A stretch of DNA of 64,000 nt from Nymphaea colorata. Taxonomy: Eukaryota > Streptophyta > Magnoliopsida > Nymphaeales > Nymphaeaceae. A model generated the notes under the pieces. That model made no database searches, had not been told where the DNA came from, and saw only the letters and a list, made by a program, of their open reading frames with translations. The first letter of the stretch is position 1, and every line of letters starts with the position of its first letter. Location of the stretch: the NCBI RefSeq assembly GCF_008831285.2, contig NC_045145.1, positions 434,001 to 498,000 on the forward strand. Direction: 5' to 3'. Shown here piece after piece: positions 21,832 through 33,879 of the stretch. The translations under genes were made by a program, and so were the position numbers.

Positions 21832-24800
21832 TGTTTGCATCCCAAAATTTTCATTGGTTTTGGAGTGCTCCAGAAAAATGAGGTTTTGTTTTGAAATAAG
21901 AAAGAAAGGGACTCACCCTTCGGTGCGAGGATCAACCATTCCCGGCGCCTTTACCGGGGGTAATCAACCCAAGGGCTATGTTTATCATTGGTGCATTTCG
22001 TTTTAACTTAAACATCTTTTTTATTCTATAAGCGCTATAAAAAAATATTAAAAGTTTGATGTTTCAAACTTTTAATATGACTCTTGAAGAGTTGCTTGAG
22101 AATGTGAAATATTTTGGAGAACACTAAAATTGGAAAATATCCTTTGGAAAGTTTGAGAAATCATTTTGAAGACATTTTAGTGTTCTCTTAAGACCACAAA
22201 CCAAGAAATCAGTTACCACCCAGTTAGAGCTTCATCTCATCTTGCTTAAGTTTGTTGGAGTGGTGTTTGCGATCATAAGTGATATTGAGTGAAGGTGAAG
22301 GCATGGATACATTCATCCTATATGATTGGAAGAATGTAAAACATTCTTACCACAACATTCATCTAAATTCATTCCTACCACAACATACATCTAAGATTTT
22401 TGTTTTTATAATTATCGTATGTAAGAAGGAAAATTTTTTTTTTTGAAAGGAGATTGGATTGTAGACCATCAAGCATGATTCCAATATTGGGTCATTACTT
22501 GGTTTGTGGTCTTAATGAAGTCGGTAAACAAAAAAATCATGAGAGGAGAATGTTAAAATGAATACAAGAGATAAAACACTCTGATGAAAAGAAAGAGAGA
22601 GAGATAGAGAAAGACATGCATATATGTGTACATACCGTCACATATACACATATATGAAAGCTTAAGAGAAAAAGATGTATTGATTTGAAAAGAAAGAGAG
22701 GCATTAGAGGAAAAGAAAAATATACATACGTATATATGGTATGTATAGGAAATTCTGTAAGGGAAGATATTTGTCTTGAAAAGAGGAATAAAATGTTTGA
22801 AAGAGAGGAAATAGAGCACATATGCATACGCATTCATGCACATATGAAAATTTGTAAAATGGAAAATGAAAGCATAGAGAGAGAAAGATGGGGAGATTAT
22901 TATGCGCACATGGATATATATAATATGTATATACATGCGTGCCTTCACAAGTTTAGAAATCAAGGAATAACTTAAAATTACCAACTTCAAGTTTAATGTG
23001 AGCCGGAGGAGAGCTTGGACTCATGCAAGAGTCTAAGCTAAGTCGCTAAGGCCGCATTAGAAGGTTTCTTTTAAAAACGTTTTAGAAAATATGATTTATA
23101 TAAATATGGAATGTTATTATTTGGTTTGTCACAAGGGATATTTTTCTTCCACCGGTGGGTATGAAAGAAAATCAAGCAATATAATGAGGCACTCATTAGG
23201 GTACCTAATTGGTTGATTAGAAAGGAAACTAGCACAAAATGACATACAAATGCACATTAACATGTACATTTTTGTGAGGATTTTCCTCGGGTTGGACAAG
23301 TCCCAACCTCAAAAGTTGATATGAAGATAAAAATAAAAAACCCCTAACCACACTCTCATTCCTACCATATGTTCACATATAAAAGGGAAATCCAAGCAAC
23401 TATGTGTGGATGATATATAGACAATATTCAAGGAAGGAAAGAGAGAGAGAGAGAGAGAGGATGATGGAAAGAGAAAGATTCAACTAGGAGAGAGGGCATA
23501 ATGTAACTATAAAATGAAAGATCATCTCATCTTTTCATGCCCCCAGTACACTTGAGCATAGCCTCTTACCTCTAAGAAGAGATTGAGTGTTATCTCCTTT
23601 GGCTATGGAGAGATGAAGATGAGAAGAAAAGGAAGAAAGAAACACAATGCTACATTCAATAAAAGAGAAGACATGATTCAATCATGAAATGAAAGATCAT
23701 CTCATCTTTCTATGATCCTGTTGCACTTGAGCATAGCATCTTTTCTCTAAAAAGAGGTTGAGTGATATTTCTTTTTGTCATGAGATGACGATGAGAAGAA
23801 AATGAAGCAAACAATGCTATATTCAATAAAAGAGAAAACATGATTCAATCATGAAATGAAAAATCATCTCATCTTTCCATACTCTTGGTGCACTTGAGCA
23901 TAGCCTCTTGTCTCTAAAAAGAAGTTGAGTGCTATCTCTTTTGGTCATGGAGAGATGAAGATGAGAAGAAAGAAAATAAGAGAGAAATGGGAGGGATGAT
24001 GTTTACATACCTCTAATGAGAAATAACTTAAGAAAATGAACAACCGTACTTGAAATTATCTTGGACTTACCTTGAAATAATCTCCAAAATAATGAAGATG
24101 ATGTTTCCAAGAGAGTTGTAGCTTACTCCAAGTTGGAGAGAAAGAAGAAAAATTGAAAGAAGAAGGAGAGAGAGAGCTAAGGGAAAAACTCTAAATCTTT
24201 AAGTGAGAATACACCAGAGTTTTTCCAAGGGCTAACTCTTGCCGAAGAGGGGGATGTGGGGGGCATTTATAGAGGATTTTGGAGCCAAAACCCAAAATTC
24301 AATTTTTTTTAAAAATTTTATAACATTTTCATAGGAATTTCAACTAATTTTGACTTATTTTCAATTTTTTTGTAAAAAAAATAGGATTGAAATAGGTGGG
24401 ATTGGCCATTAGGCCTGCAAGAAAACATTTTTTGATGTGGGCAGGGCTAATTCCCACTAAAAATGGTAAAAAATGCCCCATAAAGAGTGGTTTTTTTGTC
24501 AAAATGAGAGGGGAAAGGGGTTTGATCGCGCGTCTACGCGATCGCACGGTTGCCAAAGCGCGAGGTCGCAATTTTTTTTTAAATTTAAATTTCATAAAAT
24601 AGTAAAATAAATAAATGTTGTTCATAAAATAAAATTATTGAAATGGTTCTTTTTTGTTACAAATGTGTGGTCGACTCCATTTTGAGCGATTCCAAACTCG
24701 CTCCAAATCCAATTTTGGTTTAGTTGATTGTCGCCTCACTCAAGCGTGCAACTTGCGTTTAAAAACACATTTTCGTCCATGCACACGCGACGCTCAAATT

Positions 24801-24906
24801 TTGTCGTTTCAAACGCAATTCGAATTTTGGATCTAAAATGCTCGATTTGGATCTGAACTTGGGTTTTGGATCTTCAAAAATTTTGAAAAAATTTGAGGTG
24901 TTTACA
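21832..24906 (-). mobile_element. Solo Tat-like LTR (copy iii), 3.1 kb, with 5-bp target duplication
   Basis: It begins with TGTTTGCATCCC and ends with GGTGTTTACA on the plus strand, the complementary termini of the family LTR. AAAGG occurs directly before (21827-21831) and directly after (24907-24911), a perfect 5-bp duplication. No internal region is present, so it is a solo LTR formed by LTR-LTR recombination. A minus-strand TATA-like ATAAAT lies at about 24265-24271. The first 180 bp closely match the complement of 61310-61493. Confidence 0.93.
23510..23990 (-). repeat. Internal tandem repeats (about 175 bp) in the solo LTR
   Basis: About three units contain GATCATCTCATCTTT, CACTTGAGCATAGCCTCTT and ATGGAGAGATGAAGATGAG. 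The complementary motifs form a five-unit array at 58920-59880 in the plus-strand LTR; LTR copy ii has only one. The array thus expands and contracts between copies. Confidence 0.8.
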
Positions 24907-26259
24907 AAAGGGGAAGAGAAAATGTCCAGGGAATAGAACATGGAGTACAGGTCGGTAGGAAGATCAAATGGCAGCTCTGAGGACTTGAGAGATCTGAATG
25001 GAGTATTGCAAAAAGTACTTGCCCAAGTCAGCTTGGATCGTCCCTTTATTGCGATTCAAAGCCCGCCGAGTTAGCTGGGATTGTCAACTAAGTACGTTTT
25101 CTATTTTATTGTGCATTGGTTAATTCTGAAGTTTGTAGTTTTTGAATTGTGAAATGTAGTATACTTTACTAAATATACACACATACTCATATTACATGTC
25201 ATTTATTTTTATTTGATGATAAAATCAAATATGAAGTCTCAACAGACTCACCTCTTTCATTTATTAATTATTGAAAACATGCACAATAAAAATTTATGAT
25301 ATAACCCAGCCAAGTTGCCGAGTCCACTCTCTGACCCCATAACCCAGTCTTCAACCGATCTGAATCTGAGCCACGAGTTTACCAACTATGTGCTCTCCTT
25401 TAGTTCCTACTGAAGGTAAGAGAGAAGAAATTGGTTCTTTGCATAGAAAAGGAGCAATGAAAAGTTTGTTGCTCCACCCGGTTGAATTGCTCTGCATAAA
25501 CTGAGGAACAATGAAACAGTAAGCAAGATGTAAGCAGCCTCTTATGGGTATAGACCAACTTTTTATGAAACAAAACGAAGCAAAATCTCAAAACTAAGGA
25601 TCTTAAATCAAACTAATATATGCATAATTAAGATCAAACTTCTTACATTAACAAAAAACTTGATCTAATTAAGATTGGTGAGAAAGGTCCCATACTAAAT
25701 CTATGGACGTCAAATCTTGAGGGTCTTCCCCCATGTTCACTTGTTCGAAACTCGAGGCAGAGGATCACTGATTTTCCAACAAGTCCAAGATGAACTCGTC
25801 TTGCCCGATTTTATGATCTCCAATCGCTGGTATTTAGACCTAAAAAAAATTTTACATGTAAATTTTTACAAAAATTTCTGATATAAAAATTAAAAAAAAA
25901 AACTATTTTTGCTGTTGTTAAAAATTTTGAAACTATAATTCGGCTCCTAATGAAAAACTCCTGACTCTACCCCTGCTTGTATCTTCAACGGCAACAAAGA
26001 AATAAGGACAAGACAAATGAGAGACGAGAAAGACATGGTCGATAAAGTTACATACAGACCATGTGCAGTGAGTACTTAAAAGGGCATAGTTGATTAAAAG
26101 TATGTACCATTGAATAATTTTACCCATTTAGATTTGTCTTTTATGTATAGTTTGATCCTCTGAAAACCTTTAACTGGTAACTTGTTTCCAGAAATTTTTT
26201 TCAAGGAATCACAGGAATGGGAACCGTTGTCCCCATTCTAGTTATGAGGCATGTGTGAT
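24907..26259. other. Intergenic stretch after the solo LTR
   Basis: No gene is supported. A degenerate minus-strand relative of the CAGGGGCGGA MITE lies at about 25840-25975 (it ends GACTCTACCCCTG). A 45-codon frame starting at ATG 24941 has no recognisable similarity. Confidence 0.5.
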
Positions 26260-26453
26260 CAGGGGCGGAACCAGGAATTTTTTGTCACAGGGGCCAAACT
26301 ATAGTTTCAAAATTTTAACAGAGGCCAAAATAGAAATTTTCAAATTTTTTATATATTAAACTAAAATTTTTTAGATTTTCATATAAATGTTTAAAGTTTT
26401 AAAATCTGAGGGGGGGCCAAGGCCCTGCCGGCTCCTCCTTCCCTCCGCCTCTG
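26260..26453 (+). mobile_element. hAT-type MITE, CAGGGGCGGA family (member 2), perfect 8-bp target duplication
   Basis: The left terminus is CAGGGGCGGAACC and the right TCCGCCTCTG, imperfect inverted repeats. TGTGTGAT is found exactly at both flanks (26252-26259 and 26454-26461). At 194 bp with no coding capacity, it is a nonautonomous hAT element. It is the best-defined family member in the window. Confidence 0.9.
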
Positions 26454-26527
26454 TGTGTGATGGAATGTTATGAAGATTCTAGGATGAGTGTTCTCGTGCT
26501 TGATGAAAGGAAATGGGCTTGGTGCTG

Positions 26528-26715
26528 GGGCGGACCCTCACCCCAGCCCACCCCCACCCCCAACCCCCACTCTTTGATTCAAAAAATTCAAAAATTTATA
26601 TGTATATTGCCAAAATGTTAGTTTAACACAAGTGAAAATTTTGAAAATTGTTAAGATTTTGAAACCATAGTTTGGCTCTTGCAACAAAACATTCCTGGTT
26701 CCACCTCTAGTTTGA
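26528..26715 (-). mobile_element. hAT-type MITE, CAGGGGCGGA family (member 3, inverted)
   Basis: Read on the minus strand it starts near AGGTGGAACCAGGAATG and contains the core TGGTTTCAAAATC. The left plus-strand end is CTGGGGCGGA followed by a C-rich run. No good target duplication is visible, so the ends are approximate. Confidence 0.6.
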
Positions 26716-26877
26716 TATTAGTTAATATTTTCCCGCTCAGTAGAGACACACCAGGATACGTTGTTCCTTTTTGTAGTTTGGGAGGCCATGGCAAAGTTGA
26801 GAAACTGAGGTACTTGTGGCTTTCTTGTTCACCCAAGCTCAAGCCCTTGGTGGACGTCGTTCACCCATGAAATGTAG

Positions 26878-27036
26878 GAACAGATTGCCTACCTCTCAAA
26901 GTTTAAGAAAGGTTATTGGAACATAGACAAATTGATTTTCTACTTCAAAGATGATGTATTTGGAATTGTTACCATAACTGACGATGCCATTGTCAATTGC
27001 TTTTACAAGGTGAAGAGTACAAAAGGTAAAGTTTAA
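26878..27036 (+). other. Unrecognised 52-codon open frame
   Basis: A stop-to-stop frame encoding an acidic/aromatic segment (FYFKDDVFGIVTITDDAIV) with less biased composition than the surrounding DNA. It has no ATG of its own and an in-frame stop directly before it. It could be an exon remnant. I do not recognise the family. Confidence 0.2.
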
Positions 27037-28019
27037 CCTTCGGATTCTTGTACTCATCAAATTGTGGCTACAACACGGCGTTGAAATTTTTACTGACGCA
27101 TTACTCCGATGGTAACACTATTATTTGATTCATTCCTCCCATGGTAAAACTATTTTTTTTTTCTGTAGTGTTAATCAGGTTTTCCATTGAAAAGAAAACA
27201 AGGAAAAGAATAAAACTGAACCTTTAAGCCACCACCTTAGACATTTCAGAACTGAAAATAAACATAAAAGATCAAATCTTGAGCCGCTGAATGTTGGAAC
27301 GGTAAACAAACTGAAAGATTTATTGACAAGACAAAGGAGCTCTCTCTCTCTCCGAAGCAGTAACTAAAGTATAAGCTCTATTCCCTGACGAAAACTACAA
27401 GTTTAGTGAAGAACAAGAGCACAAATTGAATTTAAAAGAAGGAAACATGTACAAATGAAAGCAAAATAAATTTAAAGTTTTCAATTAGTTATCATCTTCA
27501 CCCGCTCCAAATGAACTATCCGTTCATTTAAATAGAGCTTCCTAACTAATTGTATCTTCCGTTCATTTAAATAGAGCTTCCTAACTAATTGTATCTTGGA
27601 TCCGTTATAAGATCCGATGACTGAGGGTGGCCCCCCCATGAGCCACCATCCCAAGTCCACAGACGCTTTCTTTTAAATGCCAATTGTAATTGGGTTGATA
27701 CTGCACCTGTTATCTAATCTCATTATCCTTTGTTGTGATAACCTACTGTCAATCAACATGTTTATTCATGTTTTGCTCTTTAACAATGACAGACTAGTAG
27801 TCCCAACCTGGTGGGTCAAATAGTGCATGTTGAGCAAACACGGGCCTTGTGGACCAGGCGGGATCAAACTCAAGACCTTCAAATTAAAGCAGGTCAAGAG
27901 TTCATTACTCAAGGTGTGTATCTTGGCACAAAATGCAAAACATCTCGCTGACCTTAGCCTGATAGATTGGAAATTAAGGTGACATGGAAGATTAGGGTTG
28001 GGGGATTTTTTTCAGATTT
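27037..28019. other. Intergenic stretch
   Basis: No gene is seen. A short tandem duplication of about 43 bp (CCGTTCATTTAAATAGAGCT and neighbours, two copies) lies at about 27512-27596. Confidence 0.55.
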
Positions 28020-28274
28020 ATTTAGCCGTAATTATGGATCTCACCTAGGGCACATGGGCTCACCACATTCCAAACTAAGTGGTAAGCAGCTAAACTTCTG
28101 ATGCCCACTCATGAGTTTATTTTTTATATTTTATAAAATTAGCAACAAGAAATTAAATAAATGTAATTTCATTGTCGAGTACTACACACTTTAGAATGTC
28201 CTTTCAAAATATGATTATGAATAACTACACTTCTGAAGGGTCATCAGCCACCCGAGGTAACTGCAATATTCCCA

Positions 28275-28314
<40 letters not shown>

Positions 28315-28384
28315 GGCCATGATAGGACAAAGGGCAAGATGGCCAGAAGATTTCACCTCCTCTTTCTCTCTCCCTCTATCTCGA

Positions 28385-28419
<35 letters not shown>

Positions 28420-28830
28420 TTATAACATACGTTTTTTTTTTCTAAATTCAAAGGAAGTAGACTTGTAGGATGTGACAATAAAACATGTGAATTTATGTTT
28501 TAAAACAAACTTCTTAACTTAAATTAAATAAATGGTTCTATGTAGACACGAAATTGCAATCGTACAACTACATCTTGGAGAACCAAATCCATGGAGCACT
28601 CTACTGTTATGGCTGTTCCTACAGCCCAATTGAATAACCCAGTTTTCAGCTGAGTTTTTTAAATATAAAACTTCTTCAAACTCAAATGCTACAAATTTAT
28701 AGGTACGAAAATAAACAGAGACTGGGTACATGAGAATTTAAAATTAGCAGTTTTCATTGTTCTGAATTTATCAGAAAATGAGGGTCATGAAATTCAATCC
28801 ATGTCCAATAATTGTTTTCAGACAGCAGTT
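28020..28830 (+). repeat. Duplicated upstream flank of NBS-LRR relic 0
   Basis: Landmarks GCACATGGGCTCACCA, AAATCCATGGAGCACTCTACT and GTCATGAAATTCAATCCATG recur in the same order at 41465-41950. This is a noncoding segment shared between NBS-LRR copies, probably an ancestral upstream or intron sequence. It carries two lineage-specific (TA)n expansions (about 28276-28310 and 28388-28418). Confidence 0.75.
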
Positions 28831-28864
28831 TTAGTATATTACCAGAAAGCAAAGGAATCCTGCG

Positions 28865-29470
28865 GTGGTTTCAAAGGAAATAAAGATTTTGATCACTAGT
28901 AGAAAGGTAGAAGCCTCCCAAGGGATTGGTGCTAAAATGCATAAAATACCAGAAATGATTTCCGAAGAAAGCTGGAGCTTGTTTCTGGATGTGGCATCAA
29001 AAGAAGAAAATGAATTGGTGAGTCACAATTTGAAAGGTACAGGGGAGAGGATAGTGGACAACTATGGTGGTTTGCCACTTGTGGTCCAGACAGTAGGGTC
29101 CTTAATGCGTACAAAAAAAAATGACAAAAGCTGTTTGGGAAAGCATTGATAAGTGTAAGATCTAGGAATCGAAGACGCCTGCCTCATGATCATCGTCTGA
29201 AATATGCAGTAGGCTGGTAGCATTCTTCTTGGTCTCATCCTGAGCTACGATGACTTGCCACATTATTTGAAGAATTGTTTTGTATATTGCTGCATTTATC
29301 GAAAGGATTAAGTGACAGGAAGGCCTGAGTTGGTCATGCAATGGGTGGGACATGGATTGCTTGACCAAAAGAAAGGAGTTGTGGAAGTGACAGCTGACCA
29401 ATGGATTGATGATTTGATAAATCGGTGCTTGATTGAAGAAACTGAAGAAGGGGAACTAGAAAAACAGTAA
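28865..29470 (+). pseudogene. CC-NBS-LRR pseudogene fragment (relic 0), NB-ARC second half
   Basis: NBS-LRR proteins are intracellular immune receptors. The fragment starts at the RNBS-B region (KILITSRKVEA). It runs through the GLPL motif (GGLPLVVQTVGSLM), then in another frame through the RNBS-D-like region (DDLPHYLKNCF, YCCIYRKD) and a winged-helix piece (DDLINRCLIEE). The P-loop and kinase-2 are missing upstream. Frameshifts occur near 29150 and a stop after YCCIYRKD. It is paralogous to the relics at 35880 and 42848. A Ty1-copia LTR lies just downstream at 29524. Confidence 0.8.
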
Positions 29471-29523
29471 AAGAACAATTGCCGAAGGAGAAGCATGGTA
29501 TAACTGCGAGAGAAATGAAAAAC

Positions 29524-29719
29524 TGTTTTACTGGTTACACTTGTGGCTAGTCTCTTGCATTCATACAGATAGCAGTACAGGAATAGTTACACAGTTACGA
29601 TAACTAATGTACATGAAGCACTAACACAATTACATTCACTGATAGGAGAGAATATGCAAAAGAACAGAATTCTAAGTTGGATGTTAAGTTCTGGACCATC
29701 CTCAGTACCTTCCTTAACA
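29524..29719 (-). mobile_element. Short Ty1-copia LTR (3' LTR)
   Basis: Bounded by TGTTTTAC on the left and CCTTAACA on the right, giving TG...CA ends on the minus strand. It lies directly beside a copia RNase H remnant with only a G-rich tract (complement of CACCCGC) between them, as expected for polypurine tract plus 3' LTR. The matching 5' LTR was not found. Confidence 0.5.
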
Positions 29720-29759
29720 CACCCGCACAATCTGTGCGTTGGTTCTGTTACACATAGAG

Positions 29760-30680
29760 TGTCTCGGCACTTTACAAAAAATAAAATACTTGATGGCTTT
29801 GTAAGCCAATCAGCTTGGTGTTCTTAGGATCGAATGAACTGTATTTGGATGTCACCTCCACTGACAGTCTCTTACAAAATGAAAACTGATCTTTATATGT
29901 TTTGTCCTGGAGTGCAGCACTGAGTGCTCCTTTGTTGTCGCACCAAAAATTTGGAGCCTGTTGCAATGAGAAACCAAGTTCCTTAATCAATGATTGCAGC
30001 CACAGTAATTCAACTGTTCCTTCGACCCGTGCCCTGTACTCTGTTTCTGTGCTAGAAAGAGCTACAGATTTTTGTTTGCATGATGGCCATGACACCATAT
30101 TTTCTCCAAGGAAAACAACTCAACCTGAATTTGACTTTCAATCTGAAAAAAGAAGAAAGGGGAAAAAGACGACTCAAAAATTAACGTGGTTTGGAAAAAT
30201 CCTACTCCATGACTCAGTCATCAATTCTTTGATGATCTGGTTCCCTTACTCAACACGATTTTATACATAGTTTGGATGAATTCAAATTTGAATTCAGTCA
30301 ACCTTTTTCAATCGGATTACAGCCTTTCGCCTTGATTCTCTCCTTTTGTTCAACGCCATCCTTAAATCTCTCATTTTTATCAAGATCCATTTTTCTCTTG
30401 TGCCCGATTTGTATCCCTGCAATATTGGTGGCACCTGATTTTATGGAATGATGAGCTGCTATGTTACCATGATCTGAGACGTCGGCACTGGCTGGTGGTG
30501 CGTTATCTTCTTGCCTGATTCGTTCCCCTTTAATATTGCTGATTTCTGATTTGGTGACGTTAAGATTGTTGATTACTGATTTGGGGACGTTACCATGAGC
30601 TGGTGCATTAGATGTGTTATCACTATCATGTGCACAACCTGCTCAGTCGGCATCAGTGAAGGCATGTAAAACTTATTTTT
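29760..30680 (-). pseudogene. Ty1-copia RNase H remnant
   Basis: On the minus strand, the frame at 30098-29772 has the copia RNase H signatures LSSTETEYRA and FWCDNKGA. Further upstream (about 30672-30630) a short piece reads AFTDAD, the first catalytic-Asp motif of the same domain. About 0.5 kb of unrelated sequence (30110-30600) separates the two, so the element is broken by an insertion or rearrangement. Confidence 0.75.
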
Positions 30681-31107
30681 ATTGATGTTACCAATATCAA
30701 GATGGCAGAACGCATCAGAGTTGCATGGGCTGTTTGCAGCAGATTTTTAGAAGGTTTTGAGTACAGGGTGAAGGCGGAAAAAGGGAACTCTATGGTCGAT
30801 TTTAGTGTGTTCATAATGCCCACCTAAAGGAGAGGGGAAATTTATCTTGTGAAGACCAACAGCTGCTCATAGTTGGTTTTCTCTTTTTGCTCATCTGGAG
30901 GGTTTAGTCAACCCTTTGTTTTTCTGATTGTCAAAATTAGCATTTATATAAAGCTAACCTTTCCCTGTATAGGTGATCCTGTTTGAATGAAGGTAAGGGG
31001 CCTAACCCGCATAAAGCTGTTACAGCGAATGGATATGTTTCTACTTGTCATAATTCAAGAATATGCATGTTGAATCCATTTTCAAGCTGATATAAATTCA
31101 ATCCATT

Positions 31108-31160
31108 TCCAGTGGGTGTGGTGTCTCTTCCAACTGGAGGAATTGCTACTGGAAGTGGGC
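31108..31160 (+). pseudogene. Tiny LRR fragment of the NBS-LRR family
   Basis: A short segment (CAGTGGGTGTGGTGTCTC, CAACTGGAGGAATTG) matches the WVWxLxQLEEL repeat seen at about 38355 and 44300 in the other relics. It is probably the surviving LRR end of relic 0 after the copia insertion and other losses. Confidence 0.55.
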
Positions 31161-32079
31161 AGTCACGTTGATAACCAACTATTTACACATGTTCAACGGG
31201 TAGACTCTTGGTGATGTAAGTTTTAATCCAAGGTTTGGTGGTGTTGAAACAGACATGTTGGATGTGTATACTCAATCATGCATGTCTATTGACATCTTGG
31301 CCTTGAATTTTCCATTTATATGAGATATGATGCCTGTGGCTGATGTTGCAGAACTTGTTTGGCTAGCTGGCATTGTGGGCTCAAAATGTCTGGAGTTGAA
31401 GAACTTCAAAATTAATGTGGGGAAATGAGATGAAGGATTTGTTGTTTTCAGCTAGACATAGAAAGTGAAAATTTATCATCTATTATTGTCTTGGGATTTA
31501 CACCTTGTTGTGCCATTAACGTTGACTATAAAACAAGTTTAAGATACATAGAGAGGGGAAAAAAATTGAGGGGTGTCATGTCAACATGAAAAGTGTTTGG
31601 CAAAGAGTAACATGGCAGCCATATGCAAAAGCGTGCAGGGTCCATGTCATCCAGCCAGAACTTCTTGGTGGTTGGGGCCCCTGAGGCAATATCTCTTTGG
31701 TGAAGTAATCTCATTCCTCATGGGTGGACTCCTTTTTTGTCACTCAACTGTCCTGTTTTTTACTCTCGCTCTGTCTCTCTCTCTCTCTTTCTCTCACACA
31801 CACATACACAGATGCATGCATGCATGCATGCATATTGACACATACAGAGTAAAGCATGAAAAACAGGAACTAGGAAATGTCAGATGGAAGATTGAAGTTT
31901 GAAGAAATAGATAGAAAGTACTGCAGTTGCTGCTTCACGGCATGCATTTGTTGTTAAGCTGAGCAAACTTGCTCCATAGAGTGCATACACAAACAAAAAA
32001 TGGAAATTAGGCAATGTTCCAGCAATAAAAGGAGGCTATGTCACCAAATCAGTTGAAGTTACCATATGTAATGAACACA

Positions 32080-32099
<20 letters not shown>
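31161..32099. other. Intergenic stretch with microsatellites
   Basis: No gene is supported. It holds (CT)n(CA)n followed by (GCAT)n at about 31768-31833 and (CA)n(GA)n at about 32078-32113. Confidence 0.55.
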
Positions 32100-32112
<13 letters not shown>

Positions 32113-32830
32113 GGAGAAGTGTTAAAGGAGCTTCCTCAGTGAATGAGTAATGCAATCTTTTGGTGTTTAAAGCCAGTTCAAGCACCTTGCAGCCATTCTT
32201 TTGGGTCTATCATAAATAAAATTATTCTCTTATCACTGCTTTTTGACTGCTGGATGCTTTGGATTAAATTGATTTCATAACTGTCCTTTTTTTTGCTTTA
32301 GTTTGTACGAATACCGTTTGTCTATGGTAAAAAAAATGATGTTCTCGTCACTTTGTCTCTTTTATTGGTGGATATTATGGATTAGATTCATATCACAATT
32401 GCCTTTTTTTGCTTTAGTTTATACAAATACCCTTGGCCTATCCTAATGAAAATGATGCTGAGAAAGAAGGGTTAAAGGGGCTTCTTCCTCAATGAATGAG
32501 CAATGCAATCTTTTAGTGCTTAAAGCCAGTTCAAGCATCTTGCAGCCATTCTTTTGGGTCTGTTGTAAATAAAATTATTCTCTTATCACCGTCTTTTTGA
32601 CTGCTGGATGCTTTGGATTAAATTCATTTCATAACTGTCTTTTTTTTGCTCTAGTTTGTACGAATACCCTTTGTCTATGGTAAACAAAATGATGTTCTCG
32701 TCACTGTGTCTATTACAGGTGGATATTATGGATTAAATTCATATCATAACTGCCTTTTTTTTTGCTTTAGTTTATACGAATAGCCTTGGTCTATCCTAAT
32801 TAAATGATGCTCTTGCCACCTCTTAGATTG
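32100..32830 (+). repeat. Satellite-like tandem array, first part
   Basis: A composite unit of about 350 bp contains two related subunits of about 120 bp, each with GGATTAAATTCAT, CATAACTG and GCTTTAGTTTATACGAATA-like words. It is repeated twice here and again at 33880-34390. The unit also contains AGCCAGTTCAAGCA and GCAGCCATTCTTTTGGGTCT. No coding potential is seen. Confidence 0.85.
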
Positions 32831-33559
32831 AGCCTGTTGATTCCTTCCTTGAAGAGTTGGCTACAAAGAGCCATGATGTCTAGTTTCCTTAAAAAAAGGA
32901 AAAGGTAGAAGGGCAACAATGTGCATGGTGTCCTTTTTTCGTTTTCTTTTCCCCTTTCTTTAATGGACAGGTAGATTTGATTCTCCATTTTCAAATGGGT
33001 TGGCCCTCCATGATGAACAGATTGTTATTTTTAGAGTGAGTGGGAGTTTTTGAGTGCACCCATCAACATCATTGAATCAAAATCATTTCGGCTATAAAGC
33101 TAAAATGCCTCATTGTACTACCTCTACCACTTAAATGTTCTAAGTGTCTTCCACTCAAGGACTGCCTAGCTCATTGATGCCCACTTCGTGCATGTTGACA
33201 GGCTGGAGCATGGTAGGCTTTGAACTAGCAATTTCAAAAGTTCTGACTTCCTGTTTGTGATTCAGCAATTCCAAAGCTTGGTGATTCGATAAAAGGGCAA
33301 ATTTAAGTCAGTTATCCAAGCACTTAAATCGATCAGATATATAAAAAAAAATCAAATTTAAATTTGCATTTGCACTTACCGTCTGAACCCGTTGCACCCA
33401 CTAAGCATATGTGTCTGCGTTTTACCACATTCCAACTTAGCTTTTAGGAAATATTCCATCTAATTGAGATTCCTATATTCAATTCAAGTAAATATCTTAT
33501 AAATAATATCCATATTTTTTGAATTAAAGATAGTAATATATATATATATATATATCATA

Positions 33560-33593
<34 letters not shown>

Positions 33594-33879
33594 CATAATG
33601 TGGTTCTGATCTTAGTTGTGTATTTAAAAGTCGGATTTGGATTTAGATGTAAAAATGAAACCAGAATTTGAATCGGACTTGAATTGGAATTGAAAAATTA
33701 AATTTGAATATGATATGAAATTTTCTTTCATTCATATTCAAATCCAAACATATAAACATCGAATAAAGGGGGTGTGATTCACCAACGATGTGTTCCTTCA
33801 GCGTATGCCCAATCTTGCCCGATTCTGGAATTGGCCACTTTCTATGGGCGATAGAGTAGCCTGTAGGGGATAAGCATCA
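32831..33879. other. Sequence interrupting the satellite-like array
   Basis: No gene is seen. It contains a (TA)n run interrupted by ATCATAA at about 33535-33598 and a GGATTTGGATTTAGAT-type block near 33630. It separates the two halves of the array and may be an insertion. Confidence 0.5.

Noticed and set aside
22537-22990. Overlapping minus-strand open frames of 98 and 145 codons and a plus-strand frame
   Set aside because: All lie in the solo LTR, in sequence made of AGAGA, ATATA and CATA words; the products are low complexity and rich in I, Y, S and F.
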